Under the pieces are notes generated by a model that made no database searches, was not told the DNA's origin, and was given only the letters and a program-made list of their open reading frames with translations. DNA of 64,000 nt from Trifolium pratense (taxonomy: Eukaryota; Streptophyta; Magnoliopsida; Fabales; Fabaceae). A program made the position numbers and the translations under genes. The DNA lies in contig NC_060063.1 of the NCBI RefSeq assembly GCF_020283565.1, forward strand, positions 32,140,635 to 32,204,634, written 5' to 3'. Below, one piece after another: positions 11,343-22,854 of this stretch (the stretch's first letter is position 1; each line of letters begins with the position of its first letter).

Positions 11343-11391
11343 AAGCGTCAAGCTAATGACGAGAAAGAAGCGCTTCATGGGAGGCAACCCA
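11343..11391 (+). other. Athila-type post-coding motif with three inverted repeats
   Basis: Just after the stop codon come gtcaagctaatgac, the palindrome gaagcgcttc and gggaggcaaccc, three small inverted repeats in a row. A similar block (gacga...gaagcgctt...gggaggcaaccca) is known after the coding region in Athila-related elements. It supports the family assignment; its role is unknown. Confidence 0.6.
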
Positions 11392-12092
11392 TGAGTTTAC
11401 GGTCCTTTCTTCCCTTTCACTCTTATGCTACTTTATGAATAATTGTTTGATGTTGCTTGGATTTGGCTGGATTGTATTATTTTAACCTCTGAATTTGAAT
11501 CTTTTTATGCTCAATTGTGGAATTTCGTTTACCTTTAGAGTTTGTTTCAATACTTTGGCATGTTCCTTCTAGTTACTTGAGTATCAATTGCATGATTTTC
11601 TCCGTGTGTGATTTGTGAAACCTGCAGTGCAATAGCTTGTTGCACTCATGTGATCAAGAGGCAAAGGAAGGGAACGCACACTTTTTGACCGGTTCTTTGA
11701 TTCGACCCAACCGAGAGGTATTGAGCCAAACACTCCTTTTTCTTCTATGTGTGATATCCACTCATGTATTGTCTCTCGATTTTGCTTGTCGTCTTTTTAT
11801 TTGATTGGTACTTTTGTAGCACACACGAGGCATGTTCCTTGGTACCTTTGAGCCTTTCTATCCACCCTTACATATAATTATCCTTTGCTTAACCAATTTG
11901 AGCTGAAAAAGAAAATGTTATTTTGCACAACCTTAAGAACATTTTGAAGAAAAAAAGGAATGACTTTCTTGGAGGTTAGGCACCTAATTAGTGGTAGATG
12001 CGCATTGCTCACCACTAAGTTTGGGGGTGCTCTTTGGAATTAGCAACAAATAAAGTTTGGGGTGAGGGTACTAGAGAACGTATAAAAGTTTT
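11392..12092 (+). other. Athila-like 3' non-coding sequence, first part
   Basis: No coding frame is seen. Polypurine-like tracts aagtttgggggtg (about 12018) and aaagtttggggtg (about 12050) resemble the one before the 3' LTR (about 22722). The stretch ends at the target site gtttt (12088-12092) of the SIRE-type insertion. Confidence 0.6.
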
Positions 12093-13099
12093 TGTTGGAT
12101 ATTTGAATTGGCTTAATTTTGCTAAAACAAATATACTAACAAGATGTTGGAAAACATGTTACAACATCATATTTATTCAAGGAAATCTCGCGCATTTATG
12201 AGAGCATCTGCTATATATGGAAATCCACTTAAAGAGCACGCTTAATGGAGATCTGATCTGATCAGGAGTTTTAAGGATAAGACAAACTTAATGAAATAGC
12301 TGGATGACTTATCCTATCATATAAAGTCCTTTAAACACTTTTGGAAAGTCTTGATATATCCTTAATGAAGATTGAAAAAGTATCAGATCATCCTTTATGA
12401 TTCTCAAGGAGCGTCTGAGCATTTGTGAAGAAAGAGGAGCGTGCCTAATCATTATATATACGAAGACCAAGCTCAAGACTATGCATCTCATTGAAAAATA
12501 TTAGTTACACATATTGAGTCTTTGTTGAGTCTTTTATTGTTTGATTGTAATTCTTGCTTGTGGATTCTATAACACAAGTTAAGAAGTAAGTTTATTATTT
12601 TAAGGTGACTCCTAAGCTTTGAAGTACGGAGTTTACCGTGTGTGATTCACTTGAAGCTTTTAAGCAAAAGTGAAGTGTTGTCTTGGCAAGTTGTCGCCAC
12701 ATCATTCCTAACATTGTTTAAACAACACAGGTTGTGTTGTGTGAGTGGAAGTGAGATGGGATCTCATGTCTAGGAGTTCCTAGGCAGAAGTTGCATGAGT
12801 AGTGTCGAGGTTATAAGGCGTAAACCAGGGGTTTGCTGGAGGTCTTAGTTTAAGGCGTAAATCCTAGGGTTTGGTGGAGGTCTTAGTAACTAGAGCTATT
12901 AGTGGATTTCCTTCCTGGATTGGTATCCCCCAGAGTAGGCAGTTGGCTGAACTGGGTTAACAATTACTTGTGTCATTTATTTATTTTCTGTCAGTTTTTA
13001 TATGTTATATAAGATGTGCCAACAATAGAAACAACGTTAATCATAAAGTAGTTGTTGGGACATCTTAGGCAACATCATTCTAGTGATACCAGAATTTCA
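12093..13099 (+). repeat. 5' LTR of SIRE-type Copia
   Basis: Starts tgttggatatttg and ends ccagaatttca. It has the same length as 21049-22055. Differences seen: a/t near 12130, g/c near 12560 and g/c near 12870. Confidence 0.95.
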
Positions 13100-13101
13100 A
13101 T

Positions 13102-13113
13102 TGGCATCAGAGC
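13102..13113 (+). other. Primer binding site, tRNA-iMet type
   Basis: TGGCATCAGAGC differs from the usual TGGTATCAGAGC at one position. It starts 2 nt after the LTR. Confidence 0.85.
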
Positions 13114-13168
13114 AGGCACCCTGTTCTGTTATTTTGGGTGAGCTCCAGGGAGAGTACTTTCTGGTACA

Positions 13169-14806
13169 ATGGATAAAGAAGGAGGGTCAGTGTCTAAACC
13201 CCCTTTACTGACAGGTCCTGAGAACTATGATTATTGGAAATCTCGTATGGAGGCTTTCATAAAATCAATTGACAGCAGGACATGGAAGGCTGTGTTACGA
13301 GGATGGGAACCACCAATGGTTCTTGACAAAGATGGCAATAAAACTGATGTTAAAAAGCCACATGATGAATGGACAAAAGATGAGGATGATCTGGCACTTG
13401 GCAACTCCAAAGCCTTGTATGCTATTTTCAATGGTGTGGATGCTAACATGTTCAGGCTTGTAAAGAGATGTATTACTGCTAAGCATGCCTGGGAAATTCT
13501 GAGAAAGGCTCATGAAGGAACATCAAAAGTAAAGCTATCTAAGCTTCAGATGCTCAAAACGAATTTTGAGAATCTCAGAATGAAGGAGGAAGAAACCATT
13601 CATGACTTTCAAATGAATGTGCTTGATTTCGCAAATTCATTTGATGCGCTTGGAAAACCTATCTCAGATGAGGAGTTAGTTGGAAAAATACTCAGATCTT
13701 TGCCTAAAAGATTTGATATGAAGGTGACAGCCATTGAGGAGGCCCATGATCTCTCCAGCCTAAACTTAGATGAACTCATAGGATCACTTCAGACCTATGA
13801 AATTGGATTGAACAGGAGGAATGAAAAGAAAGATAAGAATCTAGCTTTTTCCTCAAAAAGCAATGCTGCTGATTTACAAGTTGAATCTGAAGGAGAAGAA
13901 AGCTTAGCTGAGTCTATGGCTATGCTAGGGAGACAATTCAACAAGTTGATGAAGAAAGTAGATCAAAGGTCCAAGCCAAATGGTCGATTCAACAACAACA
14001 AACAGTCCAGTTCTCAGAAAAAGGCAAATGAAGATGAAAGAGGAGTTAGATGTCATGAATGTGAAGGTTTTGGCCATATCAGACCTGAATGTCCAACCTT
14101 TCTAAAAAGGCAAAAGAAAAGTCTTGTGGTCTCATGGTCTGATACAGATTCAGAGGAGGAAGAATCTGCCAAATTTGTTAATGCTTTAACTGGGGTTTGT
14201 GTATCTGACTCAGAATCATGTGATGAGGAGGTAACTTATGAAGAACTAGCTGCTACTTATAAAGATCTTCATAATAGAAGTATAGAAGTTTGCAAAGCAT
14301 TAGAGAAATAAAAGAAGATCAATGGTAAACTACAAGCTGAGAAAAATGACTTACTCATGAACATTGATAATCTCAACATTAAGGTTGAAGATCAGAGTAG
14401 TCAAATTCAACAGTTGGAAATGGAGAAATCTAACCTCCTGTGTAAAGTTGCTGAACAAAATGAAGAAGTAACCAAATTAAATGCTAATTTGGATCAAGTC
14501 ACAAAAGTGGCTAAAATGATGACCAAAGGTACTGATGCCTTTGAGGAAATGTTACAGAGACAAAACTATGGGAAACCTAAGCCCATTGGTTTTGAACATG
14601 AAAGAGTAAAGCAGCAGATGAAGTTCAACAATGCTACTATACATACTCCAATCAGCAGCACGTTTGTGTCAGGAGGATTGTCGCAACATCTGATGGGACA
14701 TCCTATGCCCAGGTTCTATAACTGGACATGTCATCATTGTGGAAGGAAAGGACACATTAGGCCTTTTTGCTATAGGCTGCACGGATATCCAAGGAGAGTT
14801 CATTAA
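13169..14806 (+). pseudogene. SIRE-type Gag, split by in-frame stop codons
   Basis: The start is the ATG at 13169, soon after the PBS. The N-terminal half is a Copia Gag (NYDYWKSRMEAFIKS; LRKAHEGTSKVKLSKLQMLK). A first zinc knuckle CHECEGFGHIRPEC follows near residue 292. A TAA at 14309-14311 interrupts the frame, which continues with a coiled-coil-like stretch and a second knuckle CHHCGRKGHIRPFC (about 14730-14772). Another TAA ends this part at 14804-14806. All pieces and the downstream pol are in the same frame, so in an intact relative this would be one Gag-Pol polyprotein. Gag packages the RNA into cytoplasmic particles. Confidence 0.88.
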
Positions 14807-17800
14807 GAATTCTATACTCCTGTCTTTCCTAATGTTACAACAAGACAGGAATGGAGAGAAAAGAAGAAGATCACAGGTCTAATAGCTCATACATCCTTGA
14901 GAGCTTCTTCAAGAGAAACCTGGTACTTTGATAGTGGCTGTTCTAGACACATGACAGGTGTTGAACACTATCTTGAAGACTTGAAGTCATATGCTACCAG
15001 TTTTGTAACCTTTGGAGATGGAGCCAAAGGAGAGATCAAGGGAGTTGGTAAACTTTCAAACCATGGATTACCAAAGCTAGATAATGTGCTGCTTGTAAAA
15101 GGGCTTAAAGCTAACCTAATCAGCATAAGCCAACTTTGTGATCAAGGCATGAAAGTTAACTTCACAAAAGCTGAATGCCTAGTTACAAACGAGCAAGGAG
15201 AGCTGTTGATGAAAGGAGTAAGGTCAAGAGACAACTGCTATCTCTGGATCCCTAAAGAAGAAGAGGTACCAACATGTCTTATTAGTAAAGAAGATGAGGT
15301 AAAGTTGTGGCACCAAAAACTTGGCCACCTGCACCTCAAAGGCATGAAGAAGGCAATAGCTAAAGAGGCAATCAGAGGTCTTCCAAAACTCAAAATTGAG
15401 GAAAGAAGTATATGTGGAGAATGTCAAATAGGGAAGCAGACAAAGATGTCGCATCCAAAGTTGCAACATCTTACCACAACAAGGGTTCTAGAATTACTGC
15501 ACATAGACCTGATGGGGCCAATGCAAGTGGAGAGCCTTGGAGGAAAAAGGTACGCGTTTGTCATGGTAGATGACTTTTCAAGGTTCACATGGATTGAATT
15601 TCTAAAAGACAAATCTGAAAGTTTTGATGCATTCAAAGAACTTTGTCTTCAACTCCAAAGAGAAAAGAATTCTGCTATTGTTAGGATACGAAGTGATCAT
15701 GGTAAAGAGTTTGAGAATGCGAGCTTTCTTGAATTCTGCATCTCTGAAGGAATCAAGCATGAATTCTCAGCTCCAATCACACCTCAACAAAATGGTGTTG
15801 TTGAGAGGAAGAACAGGACAATACAAGAGTCAGCCAGAGTGATGTTGCATGCAAAACATCTTCCATATCAATTCTGGGCTGAGGCTATGCATACTGCTTG
15901 TTATATTCACAATCGTGTCACACTTAGAACTGGAACTTCTACTACACTATATGAACTGTGGAAAGGCAGAAAACCAACTGTCAAACACTTTCATGTGTTT
16001 GGAAGTAAGTGCTATATCCTATCTGATAGAGAGCACAGAAGAAAAATGGATCCTAAAAGTGAAGAAGGGTTGTTTCTTGGATATTCAACAAACAGCAGGG
16101 CCTATAGAGTTTACAATCAGAGAACCAAGGTAATAGTAGAATCTATCAATGTTGTGATAGATGATTTGACATCTGCTAAAACATCTGACACTGAAGATGA
16201 TGTTGCAACAACTTTGCCAACATCTGATGAAGCTGTAGCAGAAAAGGAATCAGATTCAGATGATGAATCAACCATTCCTACACCTCGTCCTGTGAGTAAA
16301 GTTCCTTCAATAAGAATACAGAAGAATCATCCCAAGGATCTCATCATAGGGAATCCTAACCAGGGAATTGCTACAAGAAGGACAAATGAAGTGGTTATTA
16401 ACTCATGTTTTGTTTCAAAAGTTGAGCCTAAAAATGTAAAAGAGGCTCTTACTGATGAGTTTTGGATAGAAGCCATGCAAGATGAATTAACTCAGTTTAG
16501 AAGAAGTGATGTGTGGGATCTTGTTCCTAGACCCAATGGTGTTAATGTCATAGGCACAAAATGGGTGTTCAAGAACAAGTCAGATGAAAATGGTGTTGTA
16601 ACAAGAAACAAGGCAAGGCTAGTGGCTCAAGGATACACTCAGGTTGAAGGACTTGACTTTGATGAAACATTTGCGCCAGTTGCAAGACTGGAATCTATTA
16701 GGCTACTTCTTGGTATAGCATGTATCTTTAAATTTAAGCTGTACCAAATGGATGTCAAGAGTGCCTTTCTAAATGGGTACTTACATGAAGAAGTCTATGT
16801 GGAGCAGCCAAAAGGTTTTGTAGATCCTACCAATCCTGATCATGTGTACAAGTTAAAGAAAGCTCTTTATGGACTGAAACAGGCTCCAAGGGCTTGGTAT
16901 GAAAGGCTGACAAATTTTCTTGTTAGTCAAGGATACAGAAAAGGAGGCCATGACAAAACCTTGTTTGTTAAAGAACAGGAAGAGAAGCTGATGATTGCCC
17001 AAATATATGTTGATGACATAGTATTTGGAGGTATGTCTGAAAAGATGGTGCAACATTTTGTACAACAGATGCAATCAGAGTTTGAAATGAGTTTGGTAGG
17101 TGAGCTAACATACTTCCTTGGTCTGCAAGTCAAACAAATGGAAGACACCATATTTGTTTCTCAAAGCAAGTATGCGAAGAATATGGTCAAAAAGTTTGGA
17201 ATGGACACTGCAGCACACAAGAGAACTCCAGCTGCTACTCATCTGAAGCTAACCAAAGATGAGAATGGCATTGATGTTGACCAAAGTCTATACAGGAGCA
17301 TGATTGGCAGTCTCTTGTATCTTACAGCTAGTAGACCAGACATCACCTTTGCTGTTGGTGATTGTGCAAGATACCAAGCCAAGCCAAAGATGAGCCATCT
17401 TGTGCAAGTCAAAAGGATTCTGAAGTATATAAAGGGCACCAGTGATTATGGGATTCTGTATTCCCAGACCAAGAACTCAACTTTAATAGGGTATTGTGAT
17501 GCAGATTGGGCTGGAAGTGCTGATGATAGAAAGAGCACTTCAGGAGGATGCTTCTTTTTGGGTGATAATTTAATCTCATGGTTCAGCAAGAAGCAGAATT
17601 GTGTGTCTCTATCTACTGCATAGGCTGAATACATAGCTACAGGTAGTAGTTGTTCACAGTTGATGTGGATGAAACAGATGCTGAAAGAATATAATGTCGA
17701 CCAAGATGTCATGACATTATATTGTGACAACTTGAGTGCAATCAATATATCAAAGAATCCAGTTCAACACTCAAGAACCAAACACATAGACATCAGGCAT

Positions 17801-17956
17801 CATTTCATCAGAGACCTTGTTGAAGAAAATTGTGTGGAACTCAAGCACATTGGTACAAGTGAACAGCTAGCTGACATTTTTACAAAGGCGCTTGATGCTA
17901 ATCAGTTTGAATTTTTAAGGGGCAAATTGGGAATTTGCCTGCATGAAGAAGCATAG
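14807..17956 (+). pseudogene. SIRE-type Pol: protease, integrase, RT, RNase H
   Basis: In frame with gag. In order: protease ([11 protein letters not shown], near 14929), pre-integrase zinc region ([12 protein letters not shown], near 15311), integrase core with D (HIDLMGP), D (RSDHGKEF) and E (NGVVERKNR), reverse transcriptase with YVDD (near 17010) and RNase H ([19 protein letters not shown], near 17490). A TAG at 17621-17623 replaces a residue expected to be acidic inside RNase H (LSTA*AEYIATG), so RNase H is cut before its C-terminal part. The frame goes on to LGICLHEEA and ends with TAG at 17954. The enzymes would copy the RNA to cDNA and insert it. Confidence 0.9.
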
Positions 17957-17962
17957 CAGTTA
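17954..17962 (+). promoter_or_regulatory. Leaky-stop context UAG CAG UUA between pol and third ORF
   Basis: The pol stop is TAG followed by CAG TTA. This fits UAG-CAR-YYA, the tobacco mosaic virus-type readthrough context, which is reported for the pol/env boundary of soybean SIRE1. The frame beyond is open for 379 codons in the same phase. The three other in-frame stops in this element (14309, 14804, 17621) are not followed by CAR YYA. Confidence 0.75.
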
Positions 17963-20403
17963 CAGCAGTTGAGGCGTGCAAAAGGAAACCGTTTTCTCTC
18001 CCATCAATCAATGCACGCTAATTTAGGGAAATCATTACAAACTTCCCTTAAATGTGTCTGTACACGCTATCAATATACTTCCACTCAAATCCTAATTTTT
18101 TATCGTGAACCCTATTCTTCCACTTCAAACTTCAACTTTCATCCATTCAACTTCCTAAACCTCAAAAATCATCATCCAAACATGTCTGAATCTTCCCAAA
18201 CTACAAAGTCCGGTCGTTCTACTCGATCAAAAGCAAAGATCGAACCCTCAAAAATCATCAAGGATGCTGTACCGGTTACAACTGTTCGTGCTTCCAAACC
18301 CAAAGTTCAATCAAGTGTTGCTGAGAAGAAAGGGAAGGGAAAATCGGTTGAAAAGAAGAAAACTTCAAAAGTAAGTGATGCTATCTCTCCATCTGATAAT
18401 AAATCTGAGAAAGGAACTTCTAAAAGGAATAGAAGGGATTATAAATCTAAGTTTGCTCTCTCTATGTCTGATTTGGTTTTTGAGTCGAATGTTAACACAT
18501 CCGAGAAAACAACTGAAGTAGAATCTCAGAACCCTAAATCTGTGTCTGAAGTTGTTGAAACACTTATTTCAATTGCTGGTAACCCTAATCAAGATAATTT
18601 GGGATCTGATGCTGAGAAGAGAGATCTGAATGATATGCCTGTTGATACTGAGATGGAAGACACTCCTACAGAGGTTGAGCCTAATATTGCTGATAAATCA
18701 CCAACAATTGCTGAGATGGTGGCTGAAAAATCAACCCCTGTTGTTACTGAAGAAGTTGTTATGAAGGATGTTGAAACATCCTTGAATGTGAATGAAGAAG
18801 TTGAAACTGCAACTGCTGAGGAAGAACCTGTGAAGGAAACTGTTGCTGAAAAGGATGTTGAGACAACTGCCACAACATCTGAGTCCACAGATGAAGAAAC
18901 TGGAACTGCTGATGAGGGTACTTCTGATAATGAAGGGGACACTCAATCTGAAGAAAGTAACCAGTCAATACCCACAGAAGAGCAAGAGGTTGAAGCTGAC
19001 AAGCAAGCAGAAGCTGAGGAAGAGAAAGAAAGAGATGTAGTAGATGTTGATGATTATGTCACCACCAAGACTGCTGTAAAACCAACTGGGGTATAACAAA
19101 AAGGTTGAGAAGCTGTACAGGGAAGGCTGTGGCCACTGCAAGCAAGACCCCTGCACCAAGAGTGAAAACAAAAGGTGTTGGACCAGTCAAAGGTTGGAGT
19201 AAGGTTCTCTCCCCTCCTGCCAAGAAGAAGGAGACACTGAAGAGAAAGAAGGAGTCATCCAGTGACTCAGATTATGATGCTACTGAAGATGTTGCTAACA
19301 TCTCATCCCCCAATCCTAAGAAGGCTACTGCAAAGAAGGTTCCTCAAGGTATTGAAGAAGCCCCCTGTGATAACATCTCCTTCCATCGTGCTGCCTTTGC
19401 ACTGAGATGGGACTACATTTACCAAAGGAGATTGGCTGTTGAAAGGGAACTGACCAAAGATGCTCTCAAATGTCAAGACATTTTTGACTACATCAAGGAA
19501 GCTGGTCTGATGAAGACAGTTTGTGACTTCAGTCCCTGCTATGAGCTGCTGGTGAAAGAGTTTCTTGTGAACATCCCTGAAGAATGTGATAACCCACTGA
19601 GCAAGGACTACCATAAAGTTTTTGTCAGAGGTAAATGTATCAAATTTTCTCCTGTTGTCATAAATAATTACTTAGGTAGGTCTGTAGAACCTAAGGCTGA
19701 ATTAGAGGTTGCCAATGATGTTGTAAGTGCTGAGATAACTGCTGGTAAGGTTAAGGTCTGGCCCACAAAGAAGCTGATACCCACTAGTAAATTGAATGTC
19801 AAATATGCCATCCTCAATAGGATAGGGTCAACAAATTGGGTGCCAACCAAGCATGCAACCAATGTTGCTACAAACCTGGGTAGATTTATATATGCTGTAG
19901 GAACCAAGTTTGACTATGACTATGGGACCTTTATTTTTGATCAAACCATTAAGCATATTAGATCAACTGCTGTGAAGATGCCAATAGCATTTCCATCTTT
20001 GCTATGTGGAATTATCTTGGCCCAATACCCAGACATCAAGGTTGTGACTGACACACCTAAGAAGAGGGAATCTGGCTTTACCTTTCATCACAAACTCTTT
20101 GGTAATCACAATGTTACTGATCATGTTGGGACATCTGCTGCTGGAGCTGGTGTTATGACCAAAAAGGAGATTATTGCTGGTTTAAAGGTTCAATGTCAGG
20201 AAATAGATAAACAGCAGGCTGAGCTTGAGGAAAGAAAGAAAGTGTTCTTGAAGATGATTGAAGGATTGGAAGCTGATGAAATACCTGTGAAAGCTAGTGC
20301 AAATGTGACTGCTACAGGTGAACAAAACAATGCAGATGAGGATGAAGGTTATGCTACTGCTACAGATGAGGAAGAAGCTTCTGATAGCAGTGATGATGAA
20401 TGA
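17957..20403 (+). pseudogene. Env-like third ORF, frameshifted
   Basis: It continues in the pol frame past the leaky stop. An independent start is possible at the ATG at 18182 (aaacATGtc; MSESSQTTKSGRSTRSK). The first part is a long acidic, Ser/Thr-rich, low-complexity region with a basic N-terminus. The frame stops at 19094-19096 and resumes one frame over, implying loss of 1 nt or gain of 2 nt near 19060-19100. The second part has a Lys-rich stretch (KKKETLKRKKESSSDSD), then a folded-looking domain (FHRAAFALRWDYIYQRR; VRGKCIKFSPVVINNYLGR; NWVPTKHATNVATNLGRF). This resembles what is annotated in plants as putative plant transposon protein. A coiled-coil-like segment and an acidic tail follow. 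I see no signal peptide or membrane anchor, so an envelope role is not supported by sequence. Confidence 0.7.
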
Positions 20404-21048
20404 TTCTGTAATCTTTTTTAATGTTTTACTGCACTGTGTTATTTGGTTTGTGGGTGTTTGTGCCCTGGATTTTAGCACCTTCTGAGTGCATGGTCTGTAC
20501 TTTGTTTAAATTCTGCACTTTGGATACTTTACTTTCCTATTTTGGCACATTTTGTGGCTAAAAAGGGGGAGTAGCATTTTTGGTTTGTTTGTTTCTGCTA
20601 CATGTTGTTGTGTCTTTTGTTATGACATGTTTTAAGTAGCAGTAAGCAAGTATTCAGGGGGAGTAAATTTTTTTTTACCCTGAGATGATGCACAAGCTGA
20701 TGAAGTCAGGGGGAGTTTGCTACTGAATGGATGCTGCCCTGATTGGACGAACAGGTGCTAGAAGATGTGCTCCCATATGTCACAACAACTTTGATGACAT
20801 ATGACATATGATATGATTATTCATTTGCTCTGATACCACGTTTTATTTTGCTCGAGGCTTTTTTGAAGACAAATCCGCTGCTGCTGCCTCTGATGCATAT
20901 ATTTTTCACCTATGTGAAATTTCGTTTAAATGATGCTCTAACATTCCTTCTTTTGTGTGACCATGGTGATTTGAAGGATTGCGCTTTTTAATCTCTCAAG
21001 GGTAATGGCCTGAAATTGTTTTAGCCAAAAATTGCCAAAGGGGGAGAT
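20404..21048 (+). other. SIRE 3' non-coding region with four polypurine tracts
   Basis: Tracts occur at 20561-20571 (aaaagggggag), 20656-20663, 20708-20715 and 21037-21047 (aaagggggaga). The last ends one base before the 3' LTR and is the likely plus-strand primer. At 20827-20838 the sense strand reads GCTCTGATACCA, the sequence of the tRNA-iMet 3' end, complementary to the element's own PBS at 11 of 12 positions. Confidence 0.75.
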
Positions 21049-22055
21049 TGTTGGATATTTGAATTGGCTTAATTTTGCTAAAACAAATTTACTAACAAGA
21101 TGTTGGAAAACATGTTACAACATCATATTTATTCAAGGAAATCTCGCGCATTTATGAGAGCATCTGCTATATATGGAAATCCACTTAAAGAGCACGCTTA
21201 ATGGAGATCTGATCTGATCAGGAGTTTTAAGGATAAGACAAACTTAATGAAATAGCTGGATGACTTATCCTATCATATAAAGTCCTTTAAACACTTTTGG
21301 AAAGTCTTGATATATCCTTAATGAAGATTGAAAAAGTATCAGATCATCCTTTATGATTCTCAAGGAGCGTCTGAGCATTTGTGAAGAAAGAGGAGCGTGC
21401 CTAATCATTATATATACGAAGACCAAGCTCAAGACTATGCATCTCATTGAAAAATATTAGTTACACATATTGAGTCTTTGTTGAGTCTTTTATTGTTTGA
21501 TTGTAATTCTTGCTTGTGCATTCTATAACACAAGTTAAGAAGTAAGTTTATTATTTTAAGGTGACTCCTAAGCTTTGAAGTACGGAGTTTACCGTGTGTG
21601 ATTCACTTGAAGCTTTTAAGCAAAAGTGAAGTGTTGTCTTGGCAAGTTGTCGCCACATCATTCCTAACATTGTTTAAACAACACAGGTTGTGTTGTGTGA
21701 GTGGAAGTGAGATGGGATCTCATGTCTAGGAGTTCCTAGGCAGAAGTTGCATGAGTAGTGTCGAGGTTATAAGGCGTAAACCAGGGGTTTGCTGGAGGTC
21801 TTAGTTTAAGGCGTAAATCCTAGGGTTTGCTGGAGGTCTTAGTAACTAGAGCTATTAGTGGATTTCCTTCCTGGATTGGTATCCCCCAGAGTAGGCAGTT
21901 GGCTGAACTGGGTTAACAATTACTTGTGTCATTTATTTATTTTCTGTCAGTTTTTATATGTTATATAAGATGTGCCAACAATAGAAACAACGTTAATCAT
22001 AAAGTAGTTGTTGGGACATCTTAGGCAACATCATTCTAGTGATACCAGAATTTCA
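21049..22055 (+). repeat. 3' LTR of SIRE-type Copia
   Basis: 1007 bp, nearly identical to 12093-13099. It is followed by the second copy of gtttt (22056-22060). Confidence 0.95.
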
Positions 22056-22060
22056 GTTTT

Positions 22061-22734
22061 GATTGGAAAATTTCAAAAATTGCAAGGCAAAGAAGAAGAG
22101 AAAAGAAAGAAAATGAAAAAAAAAAAAAAAACAAAAAAACAAAAAAGAGATGAATGTGAAAAAAAAAAATATAGAAAAGAAGTGATAGCCTTGAATTCAA
22201 AAGAATTGCAAAACTTTGTTTGCTGATTTGAAAAAGTTCTCTAGTCCACTATGTTTCAAAAGAATAAGGGTTTGGTTTATGGAATTTTTTTTGACCTTAG
22301 GGGGATCTAACTCCAAGTTTTTCTACTACTTATCCAAAATGTCACCATCCACCCTAGCCAAGCCACGTTATAACCCTAAAAGACCTCTAATGTGTGTGCA
22401 CAAAGTGAACCGAATGAATTCTTAGACTACTTGCAAAATTATTGTTGACTTGCATTGATGTGTTGATTTGAGTGAAGAATCAAAAACTGGAGAGTGCATG
22501 TGAGTAGTGTGATGAAATCATAGAGCCTTGGTCGAAAAGTGTGAACTACTTGAAAATGTCTTGCGGGAACGATTGTGCAATTGAGCATTGTTTGCAGGTG
22601 GATCATTGATCATCAGGTGATTCTCACGTATGTATGATTCGAGTGAATTTAAGGAAAATGCCAAGGTCTTGACACAAAAGCTTGAGGTAAAAGTTGTTTC
22701 CTTGAGGACAAGGAAAGGTTTAAGTTTGGGGTTG
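22061..22734 (+). other. Athila-like 3' non-coding sequence, second part
   Basis: It continues the sequence broken at 12092. It begins A-rich (22060-22170, with a 17-nt A run) and ends with the tract taagtttggggttg just before the 3' LTR. No gene is seen. Confidence 0.7.
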
Positions 22735-22854
22735 TGATGACGGATCGTCACACTCTCTAATCCATGCCTATTTTAGCAACATTAGATGCATTTTAGTAGG
22801 TTTTTAGCAATAAATATAAGAGAAATCTAATCATAAGCTTGATTACTTGTTTTG
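22735..22854 (+). repeat. 3' LTR of Athila-like element, first 120 bp
   Basis: Matches 8506-8625 and is interrupted by the Tekay-type insertion. The last five bases (ttttg) are the target duplication. Confidence 0.93.

Larger units (their letters stand above)
12093..22055 (+). mobile_element. SIRE-type Copia retrotransposon, full length but with broken ORFs
   Basis: It is 9,963 bp, with 1007 bp LTRs at both ends, tRNA-iMet-type PBS, gag, protease, integrase, reverse transcriptase, RNase H, a third ORF in the env position and a final polypurine tract. The 5-bp target duplication gtttt flanks it (12088-12092, 22056-22060). Three LTR differences were seen by eye. The coding region has three in-frame stops and one frameshift, so this copy cannot move by itself. 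The low LTR divergence suggests it arrived already damaged, moved by an intact relative. It sits in the 3' non-coding part of the Athila-like element. Confidence 0.95.

Noticed and set aside
17969..19096. True viral envelope protein
   Set aside because: No signal peptide, fusion peptide or membrane anchor is visible; env is used only for its position in the element.
19050..19110. Possible programmed -1 frameshift joining the two halves of the env-like ORF
   Set aside because: There is no slippery heptamer before the stop at 19094 and no clear downstream stem; a plain indel in a decayed copy is simpler.
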